Assembly (NCBI GenBank): GCA_034440615.1
Contig: JAOTOM010004791.1
Coordinates: 310,001-374,000, forward strand
Source of the DNA: Ashinkailepas kermadecensis
Taxonomy: Eukaryota > Arthropoda > Thecostraca > Neolepadidae
DNA length: 64,000 nucleotides
Reading direction: 5' to 3'
The notes beneath the pieces are model-generated. The model did not search any database and had not been told where the DNA came from. It saw only the letters and a program-made list of their open reading frames with translations. This document shows positions 1 through 12,014 of this stretch, one piece after another. Position numbers and translations under genes: made by a program. Position 1 is the stretch's first letter. The number at the start of each line of letters is the position of its first letter.

Positions 1-240
1 GGTACAATGAGTGACCCGTCTTCACTGTAGTTTCGTGACCTTGGTCGCAAAGCAAGTGCAAATTCGTGCTCAAATACTGATGATGTGCAAACTAAAGACT
101 TAAATGCATGTGGCACGTGCAAAGAACAAGGTCATCGATCCCGTCAATGTCGAACGCCAGCAATTATGTGATGAACTGTTGAAGATCTCAAGTTCCTAGA
201 CGAGGGCATTCAGGGATAGGTAATGAGTGGCACCAAAGCA
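1..240 (+). pseudogene. CCHC zinc-knuckle exon-like block, copy 1
   Basis: An open stretch from 31 to the TGA at 169-171 encodes 46 residues ending in a textbook zinc knuckle (C-x2-C-x4-H-x4-C): CGTCKEQGHRSRQC at 109-150. The bases just before it (TTCACTGTAG at 21-30) look like a 3' splice site, so the block may be an exon. CCHC knuckles occur in gag and LINE ORF1 proteins and in cellular RNA-binding proteins; the sequence does not say which. A diverged copy, including the same CTGTAG-TTT boundary, lies at about 11336-11590, so this is a duplicated exon-like unit. The left edge is cut by the window. Confidence 0.45.
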
Positions 241-2200
241 AAACCACGGTTTCGATTGTAAGTGTTCTAGTTTTATAAAAAGTTCAATGCTTTTAAAAAT
301 TTGGAACAAACATATAAACTTTTCAAATCCATTTAGTGGTTCCCAGACAGAAGCAATGAATGAACTCGGCGTGCACAATTACTCTGGTTTAGTCATTTCC
401 CCTCGTAATAATTCGTATTTTAGCCTCTAGAAAACCTGGAAGATACATACCTTCCGGACGTTTCCCGGTCATATCTCAGTAACCTGACCTGATATTGACT
501 TGGAACCTGGTACGCTTTTAGATGCCATATTTTGCCACTACATGTATTCCCGGTTTACAAAATATTGATCAGTTGCAAAGTTATGGGCAGAATAAATATT
601 CCTAGATTTAACCTAAATTTGACCTAGGAACCTCACCTGGGGTTACATATCTGTTTTTGTGTTCTTTTTTCATCCTTTGTCTATGCACCCATGGTTTACT
701 GTTTATTGCATCCAGAATGGTTTGCTCACGACAAACGTGTTACTACACATCTAAATAGTATTGAGACGAGGCTGTGCACTGACTTTGACCTATCATAACT
801 TAGCTATCGTAAGTGCGGCTGTGCACACTTTTCTGGAATAATATGCGCAAATGGCGTAACGGAAAGCATGTCAAAGCATCAAGCAAAATGTTGCGCTCAG
901 GAGTTACCTCCGCAAAAAAAAACATCAGATGAGGGAGGAGTTTGGTCAAGTTGCCCTCTCCGCCGCACTGCGAGGGTTAATATTGCTTTTACATGCATTT
1001 ATGTGTTGCATGTCGTGGTATCGTTGACAAATGATGATACGGTACGATAATGGAACCAACTATTTCGGATTTTTTTTAATTGATCCGCCTTCCTAATGCG
1101 TAATAATCTACGAAAATAAAAGTATTTGCATCATGAACGTGGCATTGATATATAGTTTAGCATTTCAGCACTCCGAAAAAAACAGAATAGCTCACCGAGA
1201 TGAATCACACTCTATGCATACATCTCAGCTGAACAACAGCAAAAACCAACATCTATCCTAACAAGTGTATGACCCTTCTTAGTAGGATAATACACCATGT
1301 TCATCCTCTGAACTTTCTTGACCTGTGCTTGACTGAAGGGAGGAGATTGCTGCAAAAACGAAGAAAATTGCTGATGCACAGCTCCTGCACGCAGCCACGC
1401 TTCACGTCCTATATTTCAATAAAATTACCATTAACTTAGGGTATTGATATTTTTTATTTTCATAAGCAGCTTCCTTTTGCTTGTGATACGTTATGACGTT
1501 TTCAGTTACCGGCAGGCCATTTTTTTCGCTTAATCACTGGTCTATGTATTGTCCTTTTGAATCAGCGGAATACCCTGATCAGCTTCGAAGATACAGGGGT
1601 GCAACTCTCCCATGAACCGTCTTACTTAAAATTTCCCAAGCGATCATCGGATTAATAAACAAATATGTAGCGCCTGACATTATTATGCAGAACCATAAGT
1701 TTGCAAAACAGTATCCTCATTTGCAGCAAACAATATTTAAGGTCATTTGTTTAAATACCACCAATGGTACATTTAATGAAGTCGCATCCAGCTCGAATTT
1801 GTATAGTTAAATTACCTCCATGGGAATGCCGGAACACAATCGAATAAAAATCTTGTTTCCTCACAAAGTACTTTCCGTAGCACTGAGCCTAAGATCTCGC
1901 TGAATAATTTCGGTTTATTTTGTCTTGCCATGCCAATCAAATTATAGGCATCTTAGGTATAGCTATTGTTAAAGAGAACAAGTCGTGCACCCACGACAAT
2001 GTTCATTGCAATCGCCGAGGGTGTTTATATTGCGCAAGGCGAGGAACCGATTTTGTGATTAACCCTTCCAGCAGTGCCTTTTCCCCGCCACTCATGCTTA
2101 GATCGATGGACGATGCTTTTTTGGTGCAATTGTGATTTTGTATGTACACATGAAGAGCATAGCGTTCAATTCTCAACCGAAAACAATTATAACAGAGAAT
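241..2200. other. AT-rich stretch without recognised gene
   Basis: Only short reading frames occur. I see no transposon domain, RNA gene or tandem repeat of note. The composition is typical of intergenic or intronic DNA. Confidence 0.5.
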
Positions 2201-2599
2201 GAAATATGTTGCTCTCAGCAATGTATGGTGTGAATTTTACCTCGGCGTTCCATCCCTGATTGCCAGCCATTCCTCACTTGGAGCGCCGTTTCAGCTGCCG
2301 AAACAGAAACAGAAACAGCCGCGTGGCCTCTTTCGTCCGTCCACACACTCGATTTCGCCTCGTGCAGGGTCTGGCCAAGAACTACGGGCGATAACGATGC
2401 CAAACCGACGACATCCAACATCCAACGCCGTCGAACGGCAGGGAAAAACGCTGGGCCGGACACGGACGTATAATTAAATTTTATTTCACTTGGGTGACAT
2501 AAAATTCACTGCTTTGATGCCGTGGACCTGTTGCGATCACTGCTGCAATTCGAGCGAACCAGACCAGATTGCTGGCGCGTTTAGCGATGTGCCAGGCGG

Positions 2600-2755
2600 A
2601 CAGTTGGTTATTGGTTTTTACGACACGTCGACCGTTGAGTCATGTAGCGTTGCCAATTCTCACGCCGATTGGTCGCGGGCGAAGAGTAGCGACAGGTGAG
2701 ACTCGAACCCACAATATTTCGATTGCGAGACGAGCATCTTACCCCTAGACCCAGC
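2600..2755 (-). mobile_element. tRNA-derived SINE, copy A
   Basis: On the minus strand the block starts with an A-box-like CTAGGGGTAAGATG and a B-box GGGTTCGAGTCTCAC, as in a tRNA promoter. A body shared with the copy at 39999-40159 follows, including CTACTCTTCGCCCGCGACC, CAACGGTCGACGTGTCG and a tail ending near AACCAATAACCAAC. The two copies are about 90% alike by eye over about 150 bp. A weak 8-bp flanking duplication (CTGTCTGC/CTGTCCGC) may be the target site. The anticodon arm is degenerate, so this is a retroposon and not a working tRNA gene. Confidence 0.8.
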
Positions 2756-2829
2756 AGACAGAGTTTAGTCATGTGCCATGTGGACAGTAGACAGCGTTTA
2801 GCCATGTACCATGTGGATAGTAGACACCG

Positions 2830-3720
2830 CGTCGGTTTTTTCTGCAGCGGGCGCTCCGCTACCTGCGCCGAGACTTTGCCGCAACGACGCTTCTGTGGCC
2901 ACCGAGCCAATGCCATCGCGAATGAGACGCGCTGCCGCAGTCGACGCACACGTGCGCTTCTGTGGGTTTGTAAATTACGTGTCTGATGCGACCACACAGC
3001 CCACCGGGTCGTTCCTCGCCGCACGAGGGAAGGTAGCCGGCTCTGATAAACGACGTGGCAGCCTCAACGGTGTTCGTCAGTCGCGCCGAGATCGTCGCGA
3101 GGAGGGGGACGCGTTTCATTCATCATCGGCCACCGGCTGCCTGCGCTTCGCCCCGCTTCCCGCAGCCGCTCCTGCAATCGACGCGCCGTGGTCTGCGCTC
3201 GGATCAGCCTCACGCAGAGCTCAACAGATGGCGGGCGAAGCTCGATTTTCCCTGCTCGTCAATCCGACTATTTGCCTGCTGGCGGAAGTGCACCGGATTA
3301 AAACGCGAAAGCTCCCCGAGGGCTGACCGTAAATCTCGGGAGTGTGACTGGCGTCGCGATGAGGGGGCGTTTCGCGAGCTCGTCATTGGCTATCTCGAAA
3401 CACGGTGACGCGCAGTGACGGCGTGTGACGTCATCGTCCAACATGAGTCTTCAGCTGGCTGCAGCAGCAGGCTGGTGGGACCGCGACCGACCACCCGCGG
3501 AAGTCCGGTGGGATCGGGCCGCGGTGCCGCTCACGCACTTTCTCGGGACAACTCTCGAGGCGGTCGGCAAGTCGGCAGGCGCCTTTATTGAACCGGCTCG
3601 CCGCCACTGCAGCGACCTCGCGTCGGACGTGGCTGGAGGGACTCATCATACCGCGCGCCGGGCAACGGCGCGTCCAAAATCTGCTAGCCGGACGGAGATC
3701 AATACCTTTTCTCGGTGTTA
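2830..3720. promoter_or_regulatory. CpG-rich block with CCAAT and CRE motifs
   Basis: This roughly 0.9-kb block is much richer in G, C and CpG than its surroundings. It holds an inverted CCAAT box (ATTGG, 3385-3389) and a perfect CRE palindrome (TGACGTCA, 3426-3433) 41 bp apart, an arrangement found in many animal promoters. Overlapping frames are open on both strands, as expected of GC-rich DNA, and none shows a known domain. It may be a promoter CpG island or a GC-rich repeat fragment. No downstream gene is identifiable. Confidence 0.3.
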
Positions 3721-5970
3721 ACCTGCGGTGACCTTGAGTGACCTAGATGACTGACGCGAGTTGACGGCCGCATTCCCGGAGGCACTATGAGCGATAGGTT
3801 CTGTCCCATGCAGTTCGCTTATAGGCGACGATCCAACCTGGCTGCGACCAAGAACTTCGGGCGGGAACCGAAGTGCGCCACGTGCGATATAACGCGAGAT
3901 CTGGCGTCGCATCGTTCGTAGTAATTTTTTCCTCGGATGAGAAACAAATTGATATCTGTAGCTGTTTGGTGTCTGGAAGGGAAGACAATGCTCTTCAGAG
4001 TGATGTACAACCGCTGTTGGGTGAAACTTTTTATTTATTCCTGCCTTGTTGATCTACAAGAGCAAGACATACGTAAGTGGATAAGCTGCATAGCCCTGAT
4101 TCAAAGTCAAGAAGGATTGCTCATAGCGCTCCACTAATTCTGAAATACTTTCGATCAATATTACCTCCACCTTTGGGAAAATAAACAGGGGACTTTCCAA
4201 AGGCTTTGGTAAGTCTCGACACCACGATAAAACACTTGTGGAGCGCCGCAACTGCGCTCTCTTGACAAACCATCAACGCATACACTTTGCTGCGTTCAAC
4301 TTTCGCAAAAGTGCGAAATTTTAGAAACAAGTGAAGCTATCCATCACATTGCATTTAAATTTGGGATGCGCGCTTCATGCACGGCAGAGGAGTCCAGTTG
4401 CTGTAATAGTGCGTTAAATGTCCACGTATGTGCATTAAAAAGAAATTGCTTCACCAGAAATTGGGTGCTCTCTTGGCGAAATCGAGCACAACTGCCGAGT
4501 ACGGTGCACGTATATCAACAGAGAAAAGAAGTTGACCGGCAGGAAGAGAGGCCGACCGAACGAACGCCTAGAGGGGCGAATACGGTGAAGACGGGAGAGA
4601 AGAGGCGAATAGGAGCCAAAGAGGGAGAGAAGAGACGGCTTAGTAGTCGGAGCTTCCGACTACTGCTTCTCCTCCGACTCGGAGGAGCGGTCAGGAAAGG
4701 TTGAAGATTAGGAGCAGTGACAGGGCAGGAATGATAAAAATAGAAGCATGCGAAGAGATAAACAAACACAGAGAAGAGGAAGCTTGACGCCGACACAGCA
4801 GGAGAGGCCATCGCCCCCATCGACCTCTGTCCTATGGCCTGCTGTTCCGGAAATGAACCGCTTCAGCCGACACAGGTGAACCTGGATCAGATCATCCCAC
4901 CTGGCTTTCGGTATGCTCATCCCGGAATGCAGTGATATGCTATTGCTACATGTATGCCAGCAAGCACTATGTTGCTAAGGCCACGAAAACTGAGTAAACT
5001 CTTAGCATGGAAAAGCTTCAGAATTCACAGAAAGCCATCGACAAAATGTTTCAACAGGAGTAATCTAGCTTTCTCACAATGGCACAATGCACAATGCATG
5101 CAATTAGTCATCTCACTACCAAGGCATAAACCTCTAAAAGTGTGAAAGACGAAGATGCCGCTCAGAACTGACGATGACGCTCAACAGCTATCCAATTCAT
5201 ATTCATCCGAAGCAGTGGTTCGTCGTCCATGGCCACGATGAACAGGACAGCAATCTTCGCCAGATTCTTCATCCGATGGCCGAATATTCTGCGAAATGTG
5301 ATGGGTAAGCGATTGAAAATACCAGAACCATGACGAGGTCATCAACGAATTGCCATTGGAAAGTCGTCGCTGCTCAAAACAATCATAAGCCGCACCAAAG
5401 ACGCCATGCCAATGCGACCGATGCCAATAACACCAAGTCAACTGAACATGTTCGATCAGAAACCAGCGTTGATCTCTTTTATGTGGGTTGATAAGACGTT
5501 CTAGATCTGTGACAGTTTCGTCGGCTTTGTGCAGCTCCCTCGTGAGGATGCACGAGGGATTACCGCCGTCATAGAGAACGTTCTGACGAGATGTTGCATG
5601 CTGTATTCTACTTCACCTGTGCCGTGGCCAAAGCTACGATTTGGATGCTGTTTTAATGAGGAAATGCAGTGGGGTCGCACGAAAACCAGAAAGAAAGTCC
5701 CAGCAGCCCTCCCTGTACATTGCGTGTTACAATTAATGATGTCTGCCTACATATTACTGTGCGCACAATGGGTGTTGCAAGGTTCTGTTTTGATGCGGGC
5801 GAATGGAGTTTTTAAGCTAATGAACGCCTCTCCAAAGCGCCAAGCCATTTCTCACATCACGCCTGGTATATTATCGATCGGGTCTGGACTGCATCCCTTC
5901 TCGCAAGCCATATGGAAGGCAAAAGTTTCCATAATGGAGGAATTGCTGCGGAATCTCCCAGAAGTGCATG
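3721..5970. other. Unassigned stretch with two short hairpins
   Basis: There is no recognised gene. A 158-codon frame (5529-6005, plus) has no motif I know, and part of its end is the GAT repeat that follows. The purine-rich segment 4540-4690 contains two adjacent perfect hairpins, annotated separately. Confidence 0.4.
4642..4687. repeat. Two adjacent perfect hairpins
   Basis: The first hairpin has stem AGTAGTCGGA (4642-4651), a 3-nt loop and the exact complement at 4655-4664. The second has CTCCTCCGA (4669-4677), a 1-nt loop and its complement at 4679-4687. Loops this short and stems without mismatch are unusual side by side. Confidence 0.75.
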
Positions 5971-6100
5971 GAACGATCGCTCTGATGAATGATGATGCAA
6001 GATGATGATGATGATGATGATGAACAATCTCCCTGATGAATGATGATGCAAGATGATGATGATGATGATGAACGATCGCTCTGATGAATGATGATGCAAG
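5971..6100 (+). repeat. GAT-rich compound tandem repeat, three units
   Basis: A 30-bp block (GAACGATCGCTCTGATGAAT and the next ten bases) begins at about 5971, 6022 and 6070, separated by runs of (GAT)n. Reversed, it encodes histidine or isoleucine runs that have no coding meaning. Confidence 0.85.
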
Positions 6101-6669
6101 CGATAAGCTTGTCGCGAGAGCCGGTGGATTATTAACGCTGACGGAGGAGCTCAGAAGGTTTTTTTTCTTGTTGGCGCTGCACAAGCTTCAGGCTCTGCAG
6201 CCGGCTTGAGCACACACGTAAGGCGTACACCCAAGGCACACACCCAAGGACCATCACATACCCGCTGCGTAGGTCGAGAACTTCATTGGCGAGCCAAGGA
6301 TTCTATGACAGAGGAGACCGACAAGAAAAGTAGACGAGAATCCGGAGACGGCGATTCACTATATGCCACCGAGACGTGTTCAAACGACAATAGATGGAGA
6401 CCGTATAATACTTGTTGGAAGAGCTGAGAACAAAATAGTTAACAGCGTATGTTCTTATGTGTATAGGTGTATATATCTTCCTGTGTGTGTATGTAGGTGT
6501 GTATGCGACACATGACCGATAACTATTAAATATGACGATAATTACTCTAGTTCACATTTTGGAAATCATCGAGCATGTACAATGTACAAGCGTATAATCT
6601 AGCTAGGCCTTTTCCGTCGGAAGATGTTCAATTTTGTCCCTTTTGTGATATAAGAGTACAACCATGGTT

Positions 6670-7465
6670 ATTGTACCATATCTGTATGCCACAAAACTAG
6701 CAGGAGCACTGTGGGCATCTCACCACCAACACTCACATCAACTCGCAATGCATGAGTTCCCAATTAGAAATAAATGACTACCTAGCGGTGCCGTCGGAAG
6801 TAGATCAGCCGACTTGCTTTAGGAAAACATAAAAACTAAAAATAAATATAAAATTAGCGTAACGTAAAACGACTTCCCAGAGGAGCCATCGGACGTAGAT
6901 GAGCCGATTTGCCTTGCAACTCATAACGTAAACCGCTACCCAGAGGTATAGCGGACGTAGAAGAGCCGAATTGCAAAACACCGTACTAACCCAACTGACA
7001 ACCCTGCATGACATGCTTAGACTAACTCGCTACTAACAACTTACACGCGGCGGCCGGCATGATAGGCGGTGTGGACAATAACCTCCTTGTTCGCACGGTA
7101 AAGATCCCTCGGTGCTCTTCGATAAGAGTAGGCTAAAGCCGGCACCCTGGCAAAATGAACTTCTCGCCACTCTCAAAACACCTCCACCCCTACCCAAACT
7201 ACAATTTATTTTGTGGAGGAGTAAAGTAAAACTAAAACCATTTAGACATCAGGGAGATGTCCCCAACCCAGCTCCCGCCTTCCGCACCTAAAATGTCACA
7301 CAAACTATAACCTAAAATTCCCTTAACGTAAATGTCCACATACCTGCACCTTGATCGCAAGCACTCGTTTTTATAGACAGACATGTAAGGTACTCGCTTT
7401 AAAGGCGGCGCAAATGACCTTTATGGTCCGGCATACCTAAAAAATCACTCTCCTCCCCCCCCCCC
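6670..7465 (+). mobile_element. 5'-truncated I-like LINE: solo 3' end
   Basis: This block matches, in the opposite orientation, positions about 27726-28500, which are the ORF2 end and 3'UTR of the minus-strand LINE at 27726-31905. Shared landmarks are the last ORF2 codons (LYATKLAGAL, at about 6683-6712), the CCGTCGGAAGTAGATCAGCC-type blocks repeated through the UTR, the CACCGCCTATCATGCCGGCC region seen here as its complement, and the terminal CTTTAAAGGCGGCGCAAATG. The stop codon TAG of the other copy is TGG here. Only the 3' end was inserted, as expected for target-primed reverse transcription that stopped early. A run of 11 C residues (7455-7465) lies at the right edge. Confidence 0.8.
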
Positions 7466-7559
7466 TATTGTACCATTATGGGAGTGTTACATTAGCAATC
7501 TATGTTAAGTCCCGAACATGTACGCGCATAATTTGCTGATCACGTGATTCGTGTATCTT

Positions 7560-7715
7560 TTCCAACTCATTCATTGTGCACTTCGTTGTCAAACAGCACC
7601 GTTTAGCCTCCAAATGAGAACAAATGAGAGGATTAATTTTCTGGAAATGATTATGTTCTGGATGCAAAAAATCCAGAAACAGTCCATTTTTGCAACCGTG
7701 GTCCAGGCCAGTGTT
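7560..7715 (+). repeat. Dispersed repeat X, copy 1
   Basis: It aligns with about 45735-45885 in the same orientation. Shared strings include ATAATGTTCTG/ATTATGTTCTG, ATCCAGAAAC and TGGTCCAG. The family is unknown; no coding signature or tRNA head was seen. Confidence 0.6.
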
Positions 7716-7739
7716 TGCTCAATCCACTTCCCTGAATAG

Positions 7740-9182
7740 TGTTCTAAAAGATAAAGAGATATCAAACATTAACTTCTTTACCTTGAAAGACGCACCATTC
7801 ACTTCTCCTTAGACCAGATAGCTGTTCCAGTTTTGAACATTTTATCCAACTACCCATTGAGGTACGTGTGCATCCTTTCGTGCGTTTCTTTTCTCCAAAT
7901 TCAGTAGTTGCAGCTTGCCATGTTTATGTAGGCTCAAAACCCGGAATGTTTCCTGTTTGGCTATCGATCGTCAAAAATCATAAAAGGGGACGACTGAGAC
8001 TCACTTCTAATCAACACTCAAGGCGAACGCATATTTATGCTTCTGGACTTCTCTCTTTATCATGCAATGGTTCCCGTGGACCCCCCCCCCCCCACACCAC
8101 ATAATGGCATGGACGTAGGAGCTAGAAGGGCGGGAGCTGCATGTCCTCCAAATTTTCAATGGCAGCAACTGTCTGATTCATCTGATTTGGCTGGCCTTTG
8201 CTCTTAGCCTCGCGATATTGCCACCATGAAATACATAGCAAACCACACTGAGTTGCATCTAAACACAATTCGCCAAACTGGATCTCGTGCAATGAGGACC
8301 TGCGGAATGGCAGCCCAATTTTGTGTAGGCTCCTACGCCCTTTCCTCATAACAGCCTTGTCGCTACGCTAGTGCCCTGTAAATCATCACGTACCCACTGC
8401 ACCTTGTCGTAGCTCCCCTGGAAAACATTCATAGCGCTCTAAACACGTACGGCCCCCTGTGGTAAGTGTCGCCCATTCCCACGTCAGGAAGGCGACCGCT
8501 GCGGGCCGTCAGCCAACGTGGGATACTGGGGAAACGTTCCCCATTCCTAAGGAGTCGTGGGCTCTTCCTTTCCCCAGATAAACCATGTTCCCCCATTGCA
8601 TTCAGCATCACACATATGGGTGTACGTATTCTGGGTAAAGCCGGAGAAGAAGGCGCTCGCATCCCTTGATGGTTTCGTCTGGCTACGTGCCTGTCCCCCT
8701 AAAATGACAGCATGCAGGCGCTTCCTCGAAGTTCTACCCACACACTCCTTAGCGGAATTCCAGATCTGTCATTGATTGGAATCCTATTACTTCCTCGATA
8801 TATTGCTCGTCCCATACCATTTTTTCCCTTCAGAAACAATGTGCGACGGTTCAAGATTATGTTTGACGATAAGTACACAACATCCAGTTCCAGTCAAGTA
8901 GCATCCAGTGAAGTAAAACCAAACAAGCTGCATTTCTGCATGGCACATGTGTCTTTCAAATGAGGAACGGTTTTATCTCAAAACTGTTTCCTTTTGGTGT
9001 TTGGCTTCCTAAAAAAGTGTCCTCCCTCCATTATGTTAACCTTATGAAGGGAAACCTTCATGCCGGCATGACCGCGCTCTGCCGCGGGCCGAGTTAACCT
9101 ACACTTTGGTGGGGGCCGAGTTAGATTGCGCGGGTGGAGCACGAGGAGCACCCGGCCTTCGGCAGGTATGACGCTCTTTGGG

Positions 9183-9185
<3 letters not shown>
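7740..9185. other. Unassigned stretch
   Basis: Short frames only, for example opposite-strand open frames at 8429-8775 that lack motifs. A run of 13 C residues lies at 8081-8093. Confidence 0.45.

Positions 9186-9258
<73 letters not shown>
9186..9258. repeat. (TG)n microsatellite
   Basis: About 36 uninterrupted TG units. The complementary strand reads as threonine/histidine repeats, which are not protein-coding. Confidence 0.97.
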
Positions 9259-9265
<7 letters not shown>

Positions 9266-9359
9266 TGATGCTCGCGTAGTCATGGTGGGGAGGATGTCGA
9301 GTTGACTTATGCCAAGTTTCCGATATCAGCAATCTAATCAGCTGACTGCAACTAGCGCC

Positions 9360-9850
9360 AGCCCCGTGTGCACCGCAGGGTGTGGAGGTGCCGATTCAGT
9401 GAGGACACCGGAAATTTATCGTGAAGGGGGGGGGGGGTGATGAAGATGACAATTCAGGACCAATCCATTGCCGTCATTGATAGGCTGTCTCGACAGTGTG
9501 CTGGAAGTGCTGACTGAAGGCCGTTTCCAATGTTTTGTATTTGGAAGGATGTGGATGCCAGCAGGTATACCTGCTGGCATACCTGACGACTGGCACACCT
9601 GACCATGCGAACTATAGTTCGTATGGGTGGCACATGTGCTGATTCAGGAGTGTCACCAGGACATTGTGCTAAAGGGATAGGGGTGGGAGTGGTGGATTCA
9701 GTTAAACTCCCGATGATTCCCGAGCATTTCTGGGGTGTCGTTTAACGGATAGAAGTGACCGACTTAGAGGCCGTCACCGGGAATTAGCATTGAGGTAGTG
9801 GCAGTGTCGATTCAGGGCCGTTTCTAATATTATGTGGCACGATTGATGAT
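9360..9850 (+). repeat. Degenerate tandem repeat with GATTCAG...GTCACC core
   Basis: Cores such as GATTCAGTGAGGACACCGGAAA, cited here by its ends, recur at about 9393, 9640, 9695 and 9820 with spacing near 60-110 bp. The block resembles 46985-47390, where ATTCAGGGG and CACCAGGG cores recur, so the two regions may share one old satellite-like family. A run of 12 G residues lies at 9426-9437. Confidence 0.5.
9555..9580. repeat. 26-bp perfect palindrome without loop
   Basis: ATGCCAGCAGGTA (9555-9567) is followed immediately by its exact reverse complement (9568-9580). Confidence 0.9.
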
Positions 9851-10499
9851 ATGTCGGTTCAATGGTTTCACCAGGCATTTTCGATAAATATATGCCATTT
9901 TTACATAATTCTTCAAGCTCATGAATTATTTTGCCATATATTAAATGAAGCCTACCACATTTTCAGCCGTACGTTGAGCAAGCCTGAAAACCCAAGTGCA
10001 CAGCACACACATTGCTGGACAATTGCTTTCGATATTTGCATCTGAAAACATACACGACGTTCCGATTACTGCATAAACTCCTCTCAGAAATGCAATAAAT
10101 GAAATGATGCTTTGACATGGTGAGTAACTGTTGCAGGATATCGAACGTCTAATACCAGTCAGAATTAATCAGGTGACTGGCGTTGCGAGGACGCAGGCCT
10201 GGGACTGCCGGTCACCAGTGCGAACTCTCCTCTGTCAAGATAAGACAGTCGTCTCCGTCAGTCTAATAACTTGCCAGCGCCGGAAATCCGACAGGGTGCG
10301 TCGTTTCCGGGGATTGTTGAAGGGGAGGGGGTGGACTTCCCGGAGCCACGGCCGACGGCGGTATTTCACAGCATGCAGTGGTGATCGACTGCGATGACCC
10401 GGCGCTATTTATCGCTCAGCCGTCACTTGCACCGGCCACTATCGACAAACGAAACATTGGCTGCGCTAAAGCGGCACTGCTGCTGATATTGAGTATCGC
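9851..10499. other. Unassigned stretch
   Basis: No domain or repeat was recognised. GC content rises after 10160 towards the tandem repeat that follows. Confidence 0.4.
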
Positions 10500-10675
10500 C
10501 ATGGTGTCGACACCATTGACCATGGTTGCATCACCTCGACGTCATAGTGTTGCCACTATTGATCATGGTCGCATCACATCGAAGCATGGTGTCGCCACCA
10601 TTGAACGTGATCGTGCCACCTCGACGCCATAGTGTTGTCACGATTGATCATGGTCGCAGTATTTCGACGATGACG
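10500..10675 (+). repeat. 43-bp minisatellite, four copies
   Basis: Units start at 10500, 10543, 10585 and 10628 with CATGGTGTCG or CATAGTGTTG and carry a central ATTGATCATGGTCG-type core. Alternate units are more alike (CATGGTGTCG against CATAGTGTTG), suggesting amplification of an 85-86-bp dimer. Confidence 0.85.
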
Positions 10676-10886
10676 GGCTCTGGTACCTAAAACCTTCGAT
10701 TTGCTTACTATGAATATTACTTGCGTTCTGGGCGTGCAGCTCTTGCACCACGTATAGCACGTATATGCGAGGTTTGTCACCCTGACTCCGCCATAGGGAG
10801 GGGGAGGAGACATGGATGAAATTGTTCAGATGGTTTCGAATGATGCCAATTCGTGAAATGTGATATAATCGACAAAACACACCCGA

Positions 10887-10991
10887 CCCCCCCCCAGCGT
10901 CACCCCCAACATTTTGTTGCACCCGAGTGAATGGTTCATGTAGGTCTGTGTGTGTGTGTGTGTGTGGCGGGGGTGGGGTGTGGGGGGGGGG
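10887..10991. repeat. C9, (TG)n and G10 simple-sequence cluster
   Basis: C9 (10887-10895), (TG)n (about 10947-10965), a G-rich run and G10 (10982-10991) occur within about 100 bp. Confidence 0.85.
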
Positions 10992-11335
10992 TATGTGGGT
11001 GCGTGCGATTCAATGCGTTACACACAACTATTCTCAACCAGGAAGTGTAATTCCTCGGGTGAAATACCCTGGGGAATTTCGTTACGATGAATAAAATTAA
11101 GGCAGAGGGACGTAACCTTTCCAGTGCTAGATATCTTCCTAGTCCTCGTAGTGCAAGGAAAAATGCTTACTTTGATATACCCCCTATCCCCACACTAACT
11201 CTTCTTCTAAGAGATATAGATATATTTTATTAACGAGATGGTTCAACTACATCTTTGAACTTTAGGAGTTATCGGAACATTTTGTTTTCTACATATCTTT
11301 TTGTTGTCTTTCCAAGTCAGGTCAATCAGGTCAAT
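10992..11335. other. Unassigned stretch
   Basis: AT-rich DNA; no gene or repeat was recognised. Confidence 0.4.
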
Positions 11336-11590
11336 GTCGGGGCAGTAAGTCACCCGTTTTTGCTGTAGTTTTCTGATCCTCATTGTAAATCAAATAGGAT
11401 TTCGTGACTCAATATTGATGACATGGAAACTAAAAACTTGGTCTAACACAGGCAAAGTGTGCAAATGTCAAGATCACCGATTTCGTGGAAGTCCAATACC
11501 TGGAACTATGTTGTGAGCTGTTGATGATGTCAACCTTCGAAGCAGACGGCACTCGGGAGGAAAAGGTAACTGGTGACACTAAACTAAAGC
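11336..11590 (+). pseudogene. CCHC zinc-knuckle exon-like block, copy 2 (decayed)
   Basis: It aligns with 1-240 in the same orientation: AAGTCACCCG, CTGTAGTTT, TTGATGACATGGAAACTAAA and the knuckle region. Here the frame is interrupted by stops before the knuckle, and the motif has lost its last cysteine (CKCQDHRFRGSP at 11460-11495), so it cannot fold as a CCHC knuckle. It is an older or less constrained copy of the block at the window's left edge. Confidence 0.55.
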
Positions 11591-11916
11591 CATATGCTTT
11601 CCACACTCCGTGGCAATTTTCTGGAAGAAAATGATGATTTCGTATTCATTTCGAACAAAAAATAGCATGGGGAGTGGGGAGGGGTAGGACAACACTTCAT
11701 TTTTGTTTCAAGTGATCAGTTTTTTCTTTCTTTGACAAGAAGTGTTGGCGTTTTTTTTTGTCTTTTTTGTTGTATTGCTTTTGTTTTCCTTATCTTTTCA
11801 TTGATTTGAGTTTCCTTTTTCTTTGCGGAAGGGATGCAGGTGGTGTGACGGAGTACCAAATGTGATGATAAATGAAGAATGACAGAATGTTGAGATGAAA
11901 TGACTGTGACTGATTA
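11591..11916. other. Unassigned stretch
   Basis: T-rich low-complexity sequence (11700-11825); no gene was seen. Confidence 0.4.
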
Positions 11917-12014
11917 AAAATCAGTATGACGTGGTGTGGCTGAGTACCTAAGGTACGATGCGTGTAGCTGTGTGCGTGGTGCAATGGCATTGAAAATCAG
12001 TATGACGTGGTGTG
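11917..12014 (+). repeat. 22-bp direct repeat, 76-bp period
   Basis: AAAATCAGTATGACGTGGTG plus two further bases occurs exactly at 11917-11938 and 11993-12014. Confidence 0.9.

Noticed and set aside
2811..3408. 171- and 117-codon GC-rich frames as genes
   Set aside because: Several frames are open on both strands at once and none has a motif; this is expected for CpG-rich DNA.
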